DNA from: Magicicada septendecula
Lineage: Eukaryota; Arthropoda; Insecta; Hemiptera; Cicadidae
DNA length: 64,000 bases
Reading direction: 5' to 3'
NCBI GenBank assembly: GCA_034769895.1
Contig: CM068367.1
Location: forward strand, 1,318,755,286 to 1,318,819,285
Both the position numbers and the translations under genes were made by a program. Under the pieces are notes generated by a model. The model did no database searches. It saw only the letters and a list, made by a program, of their open reading frames with translations, and was not told where the DNA came from. Below, piece after piece: positions 47,901 to 63,866 of this stretch (its first letter is position 1; each line of letters begins with the position of its first letter).

Positions 47901-50081
47901 TACTTATTTCATTAAATTATCATCGCATAAAATTTGTATCAAAAAATGTAATTAATAAAGTTTTTGTAATAAAAATATTTTGTAAATGTACCAACTTATT
48001 GTGCCATCGTTTCAAACAACTTATTGCTCCTTCTTCACCCCATGGATTAGGCCCTAGTTGAACTGTTCCGGAACCCATCTTCTCCTCGGTCTGCCAACAT
48101 TCCTCTATAAGAGTAATATAAGAAGCAAACATTACTGTACCTACTAGTAGCTACATGAATGTTTGAAAAAGAAAACTTTAGAATCTTTTAATTGTTAGCT
48201 TTTGTTTGTATAACGTTTTTCTATACGACTGTCAGTTGAATCTCTAGAACTGCCATAAAAATCCGAACAGTACACAACTCATATCATCATTAAACAACGT
48301 ATTATTGCATACGATGAAACCAATTTTAAACTCAGGATGTAGTCTCTTCTGCTTTAAATTCGTTGCTTGAAATATTCTAAGAATAACTTCAACTCTCGAA
48401 GTCAAAAATTTTTCCCAATAAGGAAATAGTAAAAAATAATTTAATGCACTCTACAACTAGAAAAATAATCGTGAGAAATTTAAAATTGTACTAAACTGCC
48501 AGTTTTTTATTTGTTTTTTGTTAGGTAGGCCTATAACTAACTAAACACCGGACATTTGCTAAGAACAGAATTAACATTCAGGGAAACGTCTGCTTGATAT
48601 TGAAGACTAAACCGATTGACTAACTAATTTTATAATTTATACACCATGATCGAGCCGGTTATGTCTGAGACAAAAGGGACTTGAATGCAGTCTTAGTCTC
48701 ATCACATGCATAATTATGAAGAAGCCGATGTAGCTGGGATATAATGGCTTAAGAAAATTATAGACAGCGGGACTATGGAAAATCTGTACATGTGGTACAC
48801 AGCGAGAAAAAGCAGAAACGCCTAATGACAATAAACATATGGATTCTAAATAATAGCAAGCTTTTTTTCTTCTTGTTCTTCTTTTATGTTGTCTTTTATT
48901 CTTCCTCTTTTTGCTCCTTCTACTCTTCTTTTCTTCTTTTTCTAAGGTTTCCTTTTTATTTGTCTTTACCATTCGTTATTTCACATTCCTCGTTTTTCTT
49001 TGTATCTAAGATCTTATTTAGGCAGTTTTCCTTTTCCTTTACACTATGTGCTCTTTCTATTTTTGCCTATGACCTTTTATTTTTATTTTACTGTCATTAG
49101 TTTTAATTATGTTCTAAAACCACCATGTCACTTATGATCAGAAACCCAGTAACCGGGAAACTGTAGTCGAACAGCCTACGTCAGTTACATGTGGCCGTGT
49201 TGTTACCATTTCAGAAGAATCGTTCACGTCCAATTAGACTGATGCGCTTTTGTTTTTGTTATAAAATTACAATAATAAATCTCAAGAAGACAAATCAGAA
49301 CTCCTAATATTAGTAAACTCGTCTTTCTGCTGATAGCTAGAGTGCACTAAAACAAACGATTTTGTGAAAGAACACAAGAAAGGTTTCCTTCCTTTTGTTG
49401 TGGTTGTATAGTTTTGATGTAATTATACGACCAACAGTACTTGAATACGTCTATTATCTTCCACATTGTTGTTCAAAGAAAACAAAAACTGAATCAAACA
49501 AACTGGGGATGTTGTAAAACACTCTGAATACAGTGGACGGAAATAAACTATGTAAAAACAATTTTACATAAAAATAGATGAAAAATAATTTTATGGTTTC
49601 CTATATACCTGTCCAAGCTACAATTTCTCTTGTGAAAAGTAATGTAGGTATTCTTAGTTTAATTTCTGTATTTTAAGCACTGTGGTACTATATTTTACTG
49701 TTTAATATTTGTAATGTTATTAACATATTGTTATTTGCATGGCCATTATTTAAATTTTTAAAATTGTAAAAGTCAAAATTTCACCATATGCTATATCAAA
49801 CCAGGTCTGGCAACATTTAAAAGCCCGACGATACAAAATTGCTGCTAGAAATTCGTCGTTAAATTTCTCAGCTGACGTGGTTAAGTACCTGTTATCGGTA
49901 AGTCTGGCTGGACCAGCTGTAGTGTCGGTTAAGTGGATATTCTCTCACACAGATATTCTCTCACCCGTGGTTCTGTGCTTTGAAAACTATGTAGTAATAA
50001 GTTATCCATACGTGCGAGATCATCAGGGTAACTCTAAAATCAACGAGTAAAAAACGTACCTAACGTTCTACAGTGTACCTA
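44992..50081. other. long spacer without recognised genes
   Basis: Inspected on both strands. A run of 13 G lies at 47069-47081, TAGGCCTA octamers at 46023-46030 and 48526-48533, and a CCTCCTCGCGGAGG palindrome near 46301-46314. Short ATG frames lack family motifs. Confidence 0.4.
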
Positions 50082-50405
50082 ACCCTCTCCACACTTTTCT
50101 GTGGGTCTGAGAATTGGACTTTAAAGAACTCACAGGTCGGTCGTATTCAAGCTGCCAAAATGTAATTTCCCAAGCACATGGCAGCATGTACTCTTCTAGA
50201 TCGCAGACGAAATGCATATATACGATAGGAACTGAATATTATGAACATACTCAATAGGATCGCTCAATATTGTCCAAAATGTATGAAACACCTTAAACAA
50301 ATGGATGACTGCTCCACCTCCAAACAACTATTGAATTATAAGCCGGAAGGACGGAGAGGTGTGAGACCAGCGTTGGAGTCATCAGCTATAAACCATCAGC
50401 CTGGT
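50082..50405 (+). pseudogene. LINE reverse transcriptase C-terminal relic
   Basis: One frame reads CGSENWTLKNSQ, RIQAAKM, stop, LLDRRRNAYIR, stop, ELNIMNILNRIAQY, KCMKHLKQM, then LLNYKPEGRRGVR. It is the same region as 253-858 and 24181-24747 (Y-G-S-E-x-W, I-x-A-A-E-M, R-W-x-x-H-L-x-R-M, G-R-R-x-x-G-R-P) but diverged enough to be another family. Stops interrupt it, and the upstream RT is missing. Confidence 0.65.
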
Positions 50406-51938
50406 ACCGGAACAAACCATGTTTAGTTTAATCGTTGTTGGAGATGGTGTTAGCGGTGAATATTAAAATATTATATTGGTTTTTATTTATATAATATGTG
50501 ACTAGTTTCAAACTCAAATTTGTGCTTTCTGAAACGTGAAATAAATTTATGGAACACTTGATTTTATGAAACAAATTTTATGAAAAAACATATTACATAA
50601 ACAGGAAAACGGTGCATTTTATGTCGTGCATGCCTACATGTTTTTTGTCCATTAATCAATTTCAAATATCTCCAACGTAGAACGGATAATATTTCTCAAG
50701 CAAGAGGAATCCGTAAAGTTGTCATTTGTGAATAACAAACACGACTTGGCATCTGTCTTTTTTTTATACTGAAAATTATGAAATACATTTAGTGTTTTCG
50801 TATTGTTTGTGTTTGCGTGGGGGGTGTAAAACTCGAGTAATTTCAATTGTTTGTACGAATTCAAACGGCTCTCAGGCTTTACCACAAGCCTTTGCACAGT
50901 AATGGAAACTATCATTGGTTTCTTGAACCGGCCAATATCTCATTAAAATTTGAAATATGAAGATTATACGGAATTAAACTCTGCAAATTTAAATATGCCA
51001 AAATAATCCACGCTAGTACTTTTAGAACAGTAATAAATAAAGAATTACATAAATATATTATATATGAATGTATGTCTAAGTTTTAATTTAGGGCCTCAAG
51101 ATGGATAGTAAATATATTGCTCTCCTTGTAAGGGCTAACGCACTCGATACAATGACTAAAATACATGTACCGGTCAATATGAGGGTACAAACAAAAACAG
51201 GCGGAATGTATTTTATCCCATATATATAGTATATAGTTCTAATAAAAACTACGCACACATAACAGAATAGAATAGTGAAACGTCTTGTTTCGTACGTCAA
51301 AGGCACTCCAATTTTATCTTATACAATAAAGTAATTTATATTTCGTCGCTTCACGTGTGCACTGTACACAGAATAAATACGTGCGCAGAGAATAAATATA
51401 TCACAATAAAATTCAGTAAACGTTGGATCTTCCAATATATTCAACATCACATGTCGCAACTCCCTTCTTTTAGAATAAAAAATAGAATACAGTATAACAA
51501 GAGCTATCATATTTTATCGCTAATACAAAGCTTTTTCACTCTTTATTTTAAAATCATTTAAAAATAAGATAGGTTTGTAATACTTTTAAGATAAAATAAT
51601 ATACTTTTGTAAAATAATATTCGGATGATGTGAGTAAATTGCGATGTGTAAAACTGAAAAACATTAAAGCAAAAGAGCAATGTTATTTATCGTTTCGAAT
51701 AAATAATAAAGTAAACTTAAACTGAGAAAACAAGGTCCTCTTGAAAATGTAACGTGCGCAGGGAACTGGGTTAAACGGATGTGAGTAAAGACGAAACAGC
51801 AGTAACTTAACAATAACGTATAGGTACGGAACACACGTGTTAGAGCCGACAAAATAAGAAAGTATGGCGGATTTACCCCGTATGGATGGCCACGCTCTCT
51901 GTCCCGCGGGAGTAGGCAGAATTATATACGTGTGGACG

Positions 51939-51940
<2 letters not shown>
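50406..51940. other. AT-rich spacer
   Basis: Nothing recognisable. Confidence 0.4.

Positions 51941-51995
<55 letters not shown>
51941..51995. repeat. (AC)n microsatellite
   Basis: About 27 uninterrupted AC units. Confidence 0.97.
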
Positions 51996-51996
<1 letters not shown>

Positions 51997-54900
51997 GTAT
52001 AAGGACGCTAACATGTTGTACTGTAACAAATTGAGGCTTAATACTTAATAATACTTAATTTTTGGTTACAGGAAAACGTATTGGAAGAAATAATTAGTAA
52101 ATATAATAATAGAAAAAGATTTAGATAATAAAATACTGTATTTATATAAGTATAAAATTTTTAAAAATATTATGAAATATATTGTCAGAAATAATTTAGC
52201 TAAAATTAAAATGTAATTTAGAAAATATAGATACTGTGCCCTAATAAAAAATCATTACAGCCTACTTCTCATGCAAAAATTTGAGAATATGTTTATAATT
52301 TACCAATAGTAATAATAGTAATTTATAATATTATTATTAATAATAACAAAACTTTTTACAAGAATATATTTTTATTATTTGTGAATTACAATGTTTCAAT
52401 TTTCAACTCTAATCATCAGATACACAATGAATAAATATTAAAATTTTTTAAATCGATTATTCTAAACAGCTGTTTATAGCTGATTTGTATGTAGACTAAA
52501 TTTAATGTTATATATGTGTATATAAAATATGTTATATAATGAATTGTAAAATATAATATAAATATCTGCCACTTTATTAAATTAGTAATTTTGAAAACAT
52601 TATAAATTTTTGTATTAATCTAAATTTGTTCTGTTATTAATTTATTACTTGTTTTATGTTTAAATATTTCTAAATTCATTCTAATTCATTTATTTCATAA
52701 TTCGTTTTTGGACTTTTGGAAATATGTGTTAATAAAGTGATGTTATTTAAATTTGGAAATGGGTGTCTGTTTTTGATTGAGTGTGTACCTAAATTTGATT
52801 TGCATACATCCGGTTTTAAATATGAACTACGGTGTTGTATAAATCTATCTTTTAAACGTTTTTCTAAATTTGCCCTTCATAAAATTTGTTACAGACAGGG
52901 TACTCAATTTTATATACTCCGTTTAAATTATGAATTAATTTGTGTGCTGTATATTTGATTGTGTTAAAATCACAGTCTTATTACTGTTATAGGTAATTTT
53001 TATATTTTAGTTTATAAATAATTTTGTAATTTTGTGATTAATAGTGCCTATGTATGTGAAATTAGTATATTTAATGGTTTGATTTTTCTGTGTATTCTTA
53101 ATGAAAAATTATTTAACATTTCTTGATGAATCATGATGATAGTTGAATACCATTGAAACCTTGTAATTCAAAAATAATAAAAATATATTCTTATAAAAAG
53201 TTTTGTTATTATTAATACATAATACAAATAATACATAAGCACTTAATACACATAATACATAAGCAAAATACATATACAAGAAAACTCTGAGCATATATGA
53301 ATGTAATTTATAATACTATATAATAAATTATTAATTACGAGAGTAATTAGTTTATTTTTTTTAAATACTGGAGCGGTGTATGATCACATGTATGTTTATT
53401 TGTACAGTTTCACAAATAAACGGTCTTGTTTCTGTTTGTAAAGTGTAGACGAAAGTAATATTAATTTAAAATATACAATTTAACTTGTATTTCATGTATG
53501 TTCATTGAAGTCCATGATCATTAACTCTACTCATACACTGTACCTTTGCCCTTTTGAACCCGAAATTAATAATGCTTTTTGTAGCAACAGAAAACTGAAG
53601 AAAAGACACACATTAGTTATTAGTCTGCGTAACTTTGCATAGAAACTGACGGGAAATGTATAATTTCTATCTTTAAGCAAATATTTTTCCTCATATTTTA
53701 GTTTATAAAACAATCTTATTTTTCCTGTTGTGAAACATCTTAATGATTAATGGTTTAATAGTTTATGCTACGCAAGAATATTTACATTACTCACAATTAA
53801 CTAATTTTGAAATAAATAAGGTTACATTGCTTTAATCAAATTCCATGTTTTCTGAAGATGTGTGTGTGTGTGTGTGTGTGTGTGTGTCTGTATGTGTGTG
53901 TGATCTATATTTGATAGCAGGAAACTGAAGAAATAAATATATTCCATCTGCATGACCTAATTATAGAATATAAAATACTACGTGACTCACGGAAAATTAA
54001 AAAACCTCTTTGAAATAAACATGTTTGTTTGGAAAATTTACTTATCATAATTAAATTTTTTAATGAAGTTTACTGTATCAAATAAATATTATGTACCTTA
54101 CTGGATATTTATTAAAGGTGGACATTTAACTATAAATTCAGTGAAAAAATCTAAAAAACAAGGTTACTAATTTATGTGCAAATACAATAATTAATATTAA
54201 TAATTTAAAGTTTTAACAACTTAGTATTTGCAAGTTAGAAATAAGTAACACAGAGATAATAAACTCCACATGTACAAAATAAATCAAGAGTTTGAGCAAA
54301 ATAAACTCTCAGATGATAAAAAATTATTTGTCAATAAAAAATTGTTTTTATAATTATACTTAATGGTGGTTGTCTCTCTGCACATGTATTGCAATAAACA
54401 GTAAATAGGTTCGACAGTTTTATAATGAATTTTCTCACTTGTAGTTTTAAATTAGTACTGATTTTTTTTCTACTTAGGAATCATCGATATATATATATAT
54501 ATATATAAATATTCTTATTTATGAGGGATTTCAATTAAATTTCTACAGCGTGACCACAAGCACACAGAAAACACACATACACACGCACACACGTACATAT
54601 TTTAGTGTAAAGTAAAATTGCAATACAAGTACTTTTGTTGAACCAATTTATTAACACGTGTAGAAATAATACCGTATTTTATGTTTTAATACAAATTTTG
54701 TTTTCTTTCTACTATGTACTTGTTTTTTTGTTATATTACATTTGGGCCGTTGAATTTTCTTTTAATCTGCTGACATTTAAAAATAATAAAAATATAATAT
54801 AAGCAAAAAAATAATTTAAATTTATGTATCTAAAACAAATTGTAGAAACTGCTCATTAAAATGAAATGTAGCAACAGAATAATTTACATTCTAAATAAAA

Positions 54901-55708
54901 TATTAAGTCTGACCATGTGAAAGAAACGGTTCAACGAAATGAACAAATACTTGCATTAAAACTTTATATTACAGTGAATACATGTGTTTGCATGTGTGTA
55001 TGTGTGTGTAATCTAACACACATAACAAATATTGTTGAATTAGCAAATTTTCCTCTTGTCTTTGTAATTACCATAAAAATGATTTTCTTGTGAACGTACA
55101 AAAATTGTATTCTGTCTTTCATAGTTTTGACAGCACAAATTCTGCACAGTCAGATACTGGAAGTATTACCTAAAAAAACCTCTGTTTTCTCGTTTGTTTC
55201 GATCAGCTGTTTTAACATCTATATTGTAAATGTAAGTGTTGCAGTTTTATGTCTCTATTTATAAAAATAATTTTGTATGTAAAATTTAAATTATTAATTT
55301 TCTGTTTTTTATTATTACTTGATTATAAATTAATAAGTTCTTTTATAATTACGGTTTTAAACTAGTTAAAAGTGTACTAAAACGTGGAAAGTATGTATTT
55401 GAGAAGACAATGTTGTCATATATAAACTGAGTAACAATAGGTAAAAATTATAAATAATGAACACACATATAATTAAAGGAAAATGCCAATAAAACGAAAG
55501 AAAGGTTATTAATTTAATGTTTTAAGTGTAATTACTTTCAAATAAAATTATAATATATGAGAAAACACGTAAGTACATTTCCAATGTAGTTTTCAAAACA
55601 GCTACTTGTAAAACTATAAAATTACAATAATATAGAATTCATATTATATTATATTATATTAAATAGAAATACAAAGTGGAAAGTGATTATTTGAAACTTG
55701 TTTGGTCT
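51996..55708. other. very AT-rich spacer
   Basis: No coding or repeat family was recognised. TG tracts lie near 53859-53902 and an (AT)n tract at 54489-54507. Confidence 0.4.
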
Positions 55709-55740
55709 CTGATGAAGGACAGGTGTGGCCCAGAAAACGT
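55709..55740 (+). ncRNA. weak hammerhead-like motif
   Basis: CTGATGA, A, GGAC, a loop, GGCCCA, GAAAACGT. The core order is present, but stem II is irregular and an extra A precedes the ACGT palindrome. It is listed for completeness. Confidence 0.2.
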
Positions 55741-55784
55741 ATTTAGTCAAGGCAATATTAATACTTGCATATAGAAATATTTAT

Positions 55785-55893
<109 letters not shown>

Positions 55894-56005
55894 ACTATAT
55901 CGATTATTTACGTAACACAATAAACTTAAATTTCTAACAACGTGTCAAAAAAATGTCTGAATATATTAGAGAATACTTCCAAGGCTTACACGGCCGGAGT
56001 CAATG

Positions 56006-56199
56006 TTATTAAAATCAATTCCCGGTCTGTTTGGCCGTGGTCCATTGTTTTGTTCAAAAACAGACGTGGTCTCTGAGTAACCGTACGTGAGTGCAGCTCG
56101 ATTTTTACACTGATGATGGCAGTCGATGGCATTGCTGAAACTTTGTTTTGAACAAAACAATGGACCACGGCCAAACAGTCCGTGAATTGATTTTAATAA
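56006..56199. repeat. fold-back repeat, 54-bp arms, with hammerhead-like motif
   Basis: TTATTAAAATCAATTC at 56006 faces GAATTGATTTTAATAA ending at 56199. The arms (56006-56059 and 56146-56199) also share GGCCGTGGTCCATTGTTTTG in inverted form with a few mismatches. The loop holds the CTGATGATGG motif. Outer-arm sequence matches the 3' parts of the repeats at 4141 and 13690. Confidence 0.75.
56107..56150 (+). ncRNA. hammerhead-like motif
   Basis: CTGATGA, T, GGCA-loop-TGCT (four pairs with one wobble), GAA, AC-TTT-GT, T. Stem I is weak (first pair only). Stem III is a two-pair hairpin rather than a palindrome. Confidence 0.4.
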
Positions 56200-56975
56200 T
56201 ATTAGAGAATGTTCTAATTTAGTGTACACAAGAAATATCAATAAAATTAGTCCTTACACGTTGAAAATATATTATAATCTTCGCACACACGCACGCGCAC
56301 ACATACTAATATAATTACTTTTACGGCAAATATTTATATCATAATTTTCACTTCACAACTTATTTATATTTATTTATATTTTATTTATATTTATGCAATT
56401 TATATCTTCACTTCACAACTGCTTATTCAGAGTACTAGAGACTTTGATATTTCGTAAACAATTATATTTATATTAACTTAAATTTAAAATTATTTTAGGT
56501 AACGTAATTTTATTTATTCAATTACTGCCGCCAAATTAACTTTACAAATATAGTTTTTATTTTTTTTAGTTATTTGGTTTAGTAATAGTGTCATGCATTA
56601 TAAAATAAATCAGCTTCTTTGCTTTCCATATTTACTTGTTCTGAAATTACCACGTTACTGGTAAGGAAGCATACTTTGATTTTTGTACATAATTATCTTG
56701 TAATCCGTACACACTTCTTGTTAAACAGATATTTTGTGCGAGATACAATGATGGTGAAGTTATTCATAAGATATCTCCTTAAATTCTCCTTCGAAGTTTA
56801 TTACACTTATTTCATAATTATCGCCAAAACTGTTTCAGAGGCTAAAATTATTAAAGAAAAGTTAGTTTTATGATATAAATACTATAAGTACACAATCTTT
56901 TAATGATGAAGTTACATGCCTAATTAACGATATTAAGTGGTTATGCAATACCATTTAATAACATATAAACTTATA

Positions 56976-56976
<1 letters not shown>
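56200..56976. other. AT-rich spacer
   Basis: Nothing recognisable. Confidence 0.4.
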
Positions 56977-57020
<44 letters not shown>

Positions 57021-57022
57021 CG
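56977..57022. repeat. (TG)n(CG)n tract
   Basis: About 17 TG units run straight into four or five CG units, alternating purine and pyrimidine throughout. Confidence 0.95.
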
Positions 57023-58519
57023 GAAATGTATTTTTATATACCACAGTTTGCATATTATAAAAATGATGGCAAAAAAGGAAACGAATAAACCAGAAGTGTA
57101 AAAAACTAATCGTAGGTTGTTTTATAGACGTTTTAGAGCATCGTTTATAAAGACAGATTGTTCTTAACTTAATGTGTGCTCACTACAAAATATGTGAAAA
57201 TAACATTTTAATACTTGGCCGTTTTCAAAGTGCGACATTGAATTGGTCTATTGTGAGATTGGATTTTATCTGCACAATAAAAATAGTTATTTTTAATTTA
57301 AGATTCCAAATTGAGTTTGTTTAAAATAAGTAAAATTTTGTTGTAAAGAAAGTAGAAGAGTGCAAGAAACACACACCCATTAAAGAGAAACAAAATTAAA
57401 AATGAATTCAATTACTAAATTTTAGAATTATTGAGATGTCCGTACATTTAACAGAGTACATTTATAAAAACATAAATTTAATGTTTATAAATGTAAAATG
57501 TAACTATATCTTATTTTATTTTGATTGAACTATAAAATTATTTATTTGTTTTAAATAATTTGTTCATGTTTAAGAAAACTGATTGTATTGCGAGTAAAAA
57601 TAAATTTTTATAATTTTTCAGTGGATGATACATTTCAGTTTACTTTATGCGGGTACTAAACAGTAATAATTAATTATAAATATTTTTCTATTGAACAACA
57701 CTTAGTTTTATTACGTTACACACAAAAATTTTAACCTATAGTATTTTTGATAATTTGATATTTTTTGTAACTCCTGAGGTAGAGAATTTGCACATATCAG
57801 AAACTATAAGAAATTTTACCAAGCAGGATACTGAAATACACAAACACATGGCATTTATCTGTATCAATAATATGCTTTAATTGTAATTTGAGTTAAATGT
57901 TTGTATGAAATTGTGTAAAAGACATAAATTTTGTAAAATTAATGTTAATTATTACTGTTCTGTGTAATACGTACAGTCTTGTGATAGTGTTGATTTGTTA
58001 TCAAGCACAATAAAAAACTTTGTTTAGGTGAATTCATCACCAAACGTAATGTTAGTACTATTGAAACGCTCTTTATTAGTTAGCTTTTTAGAATTTTCTA
58101 ATTTACTGATTGTTTTTAATACCAGTAGTGAGTGAAACATGTTAAAAATAATTTTTAATAATTACATAATTTAATATCCCTTAATCTGTATTTAGCTACA
58201 ATATATATTACTATGCTATATGTTGACTGGTATATGTATGTATAAACGTTTTACCAATTCTAATATCTAATTGTTGATTATTCTTTTACAATTAATTAAA
58301 AATACCATTACATTATGAGTAATGTAAATTGTATTAGTGTATATGTCTTCAAGAAAACGTTTGAAGAAGTAAACACACTATCTCAGCTCATTTACATATA
58401 CAATGTTACGTACATACGCGCACACACACACGTGTGCGCACACACACTCACATACACAAACACGTTCACTCAAATAATTATTCTTTTGTGTTTGACATTT
58501 CTTTTGTATTCATACACAG
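57023..58519. other. AT-rich spacer
   Basis: Nothing recognisable except short CA runs near 58420-58450. Confidence 0.4.
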
Positions 58520-58560
58520 GCCCTGATGATGACAATAAACATTGCCGAAACATCGACACA
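58520..58560 (+). ncRNA. hammerhead-like motif, partly decayed
   Basis: CTGATGA, T, GAC-loop-GCC (one mismatch from GGC/GCC), GAAAC, then ATCGAC instead of a palindrome. The core is intact; the stems are decayed. Confidence 0.3.
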
Positions 58561-58920
58561 AATAAGTTAAAATTTGTGTTATATTTCTGACCGATCATCA
58601 CAAAGCCTTCACCGAAAAATTTATTAGTAACACTTATTGCTTTTTCTTTCCGAAGATACGGCGTACAGGTCCAACGTTGTCCAACGCGTTGATAACGCGA
58701 ACACAATAATGATAAGAATCAGACGTGGACTGTACGAACAAACAAACAAACCAGCACGTGCAACAAGAACAATAATAACAGGTAACAAAGTAATATCATC
58801 CTGTTAAGTGACTCGACTGGTAGTAACAAATAATGCGATGACAATAGTAAGATATTAGTTAGAGAGATGGATAAATATCGACTCTGAGGTATGAAGTGGT
58901 AGCGGAGAGAGAGAGTACAC

Positions 58921-58944
58921 GCACACACACACACACACACACAC
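58921..58944. repeat. (CA)n microsatellite
   Basis: About 12 CA units immediately upstream of the GC-rich island. Confidence 0.95.
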
Positions 58945-58959
58945 AGAGATACAGACGAC

Positions 58960-59126
58960 GATGAGAGAGGGCGGGTGGGACGTAGAGGCTTGCGCGGTGT
59001 GCTGCTACCAGCGGTCTCGGGCCGTGCTCGGATCGCAGTGATGTCCTCGCTGAGCCAGGGGATGGCGGCGCCCGGCCTGATCTCCTCTCCTTCCAGCTCC
59101 AGCTAATCTGCCCTCCTACACGCAGG
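58960..59126 (+). promoter_or_regulatory. GC/CpG-rich island, probable promoter or 5' UTR
   Basis: This block is conspicuously rich in G, C and CpG compared with everything around it, with pyrimidine-rich CTCCTCTCCTTCCAGCTCCAG at its right minus the last base. It directly precedes the candidate signal-peptide exon. No TATA box is evident, which would fit a CpG-type promoter. A short upstream frame (ATG 59041 to TAA 59104-59106) lies inside it. Confidence 0.45.
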
Positions 59127-59169
59127 ATGTCACTTTCGGCTGCCTTCCTTCTCTTCGCATTTATACAAA
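59127..59169 (+). CDS. putative first coding exon, signal peptide
   Basis: ATG at 59127 has A at -3 and opens MSLSAAFLLFAFIQ, a short start with an uncharged hydrophobic core typical of a secretory signal. After CAA A the sequence is GTGAGT (59170-59175), a consensus 5' splice site, giving a 43-nt phase-1 exon. CTACACGCAG just before the ATG also resembles an acceptor, so it might be an internal rather than first exon. The rest of the protein must lie beyond a long intron to the right; it was not found before the window ends, so the gene cannot be named. Confidence 0.4.
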
Positions 59170-62024
<2,855 letters not shown>

Positions 62025-62427
62025 GCTCGTGCGAAGGCTATTATGATGCTCTTAGATAAATCATTATTTGCAACGGCCTGTATAGCTGATTTTGAGTCTA
62101 CCAGAATTATAGAATCATTTCTCAGGGAAGGTTTCATCAACAGTTGTCTCAAGGCTTCATCAATTGCAAACAACTCGGTCTCAAACACAATAGCATCCGA
62201 ATTTAGTGCAAAATACTGGTAGAAAAATTCACTATATATGCCTGCTCCTGTCTCTTCATTTATCTCTGATCCGTCTGTGTAAATTCTGGTCCATCTATTA
62301 TTAGGATATAACGTGTTTGCGGTTACAATTGGTATCTGCTTGACTATAGAATTTAGAGACTTTTAGTTTTGTTGATAGATTGTATCAATTCAAGATTTAC
62401 GTCAGATTCTGGCAATATAAGCATCAC
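62025..62427 (-). pseudogene. LINE RNase H domain fragment
   Basis: The minus strand reads RIYTDGSEINEETGAGIYS, ETELFAIDEALRQLL and SIILVDSKSAIQAV. These carry the D (Y-T-D-G-S), E (T-E-L-F-A-I) and D (V-D-S-K-S-A) of the RNase H site found at the end of Jockey/R1/I-type LINEs. A frameshift near 62350-62360 separates it from upstream residues LELIQSINKTK. Coding similarity stops at the AT/CT microsatellite, so the fourth catalytic residue is lost. The domain would remove RNA from the RNA-DNA hybrid. Confidence 0.7.
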
Positions 62428-62459
62428 ATACACGGATGTACCAAAAAACCTGCTACAAA

Positions 62460-62461
<2 letters not shown>

Positions 62462-62504
<43 letters not shown>

Positions 62505-62586
62505 TCATATACTGTTACCACGAGATTTTGGCAGAATCCTTTCTGGGCTTCTTCTCCTTCAATGGTAATGATTTCATGTCGTGTGC

Positions 62587-62674
<88 letters not shown>
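62462..62674. repeat. repeat core between (CA)n and (TG)n, copy 1
   Basis: (CA)n at 62462-62500, a core containing ACGAGATTTTGGCAGAATCC and AATGGTAATGAT, then (TG)n at 62588-62674. The core aligns by eye with 63671-63765, which is likewise preceded by an AC tract. Confidence 0.75.
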
Positions 62675-62679
<5 letters not shown>

Positions 62680-63171
62680 GATAGAGAGAATGAGGGAGTA
62701 TGTATTAGATTACCTATGTACAAAAACTAGAATAGACCGGTTTTAATTTTATGAGTTTTGTGTCTCATGGTATAAACGTTTACTTAACGTTCACACAAAG
62801 GACTAGTGGAAACGGTGCCAAACGACACGACAGGTCGGTCAGCTAAAATCGTATGCACACAACTTGTTGGACAGAAAGAGTCTGAGCCAAATAGTCAACC
62901 TGTTGCATACAATTTCAATTGCCGAATGCATGCAAGCGTGTATATGCACTGCACGACTGCATGCCGCCAGCGCCGACCGCAAATCTCTTTTGTAAGTACG
63001 TCGTGGTATGTTTATGCTGCTCCACATACAGTACAGTACAGTTTCGATTAATGTGACCAAGTAGTTTTCTCAACATTCGTCGTCGTAAGAATACCGAGAA
63101 TAGTGGGTTTTTTGGGGCACAAAGTTAGCAAACGAACACCTCAGTTAATAAACTGTCAGGAAGATATAGTG

Positions 63172-63172
<1 letters not shown>
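62675..63172. other. spacer, possible intron
   Basis: Mixed-composition sequence with no recognised exon or repeat. Confidence 0.35.

Positions 63173-63212
<40 letters not shown>
63173..63212. repeat. (CA)n microsatellite
   Basis: About 20 CA units. Confidence 0.95.
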
Positions 63213-63765
<553 letters not shown>

Positions 63766-63799
63766 CATAATCCTTCTTGTACATAGTTAACGTAATATA

Positions 63800-63866
63800 T
63801 GCTCTCTCTCTCACACACACAAACACAGACACGCGCGCGCGCGCGCCCCTCCATACACACACACAG
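63800..63866. repeat. mixed (CT)n, (CA)n and (CG)n tracts
   Basis: Short CT and CA runs, then CGCGCGCGCGCGCG near 63832-63846 and more CA. A third place in the window where CA/TG passes into alternating CG. Confidence 0.9.

Noticed and set aside
47920-48132. Minus-strand frame with PNPWGEEGAI
   Set aside because: No family match, and the rest of the frame is low-complexity.
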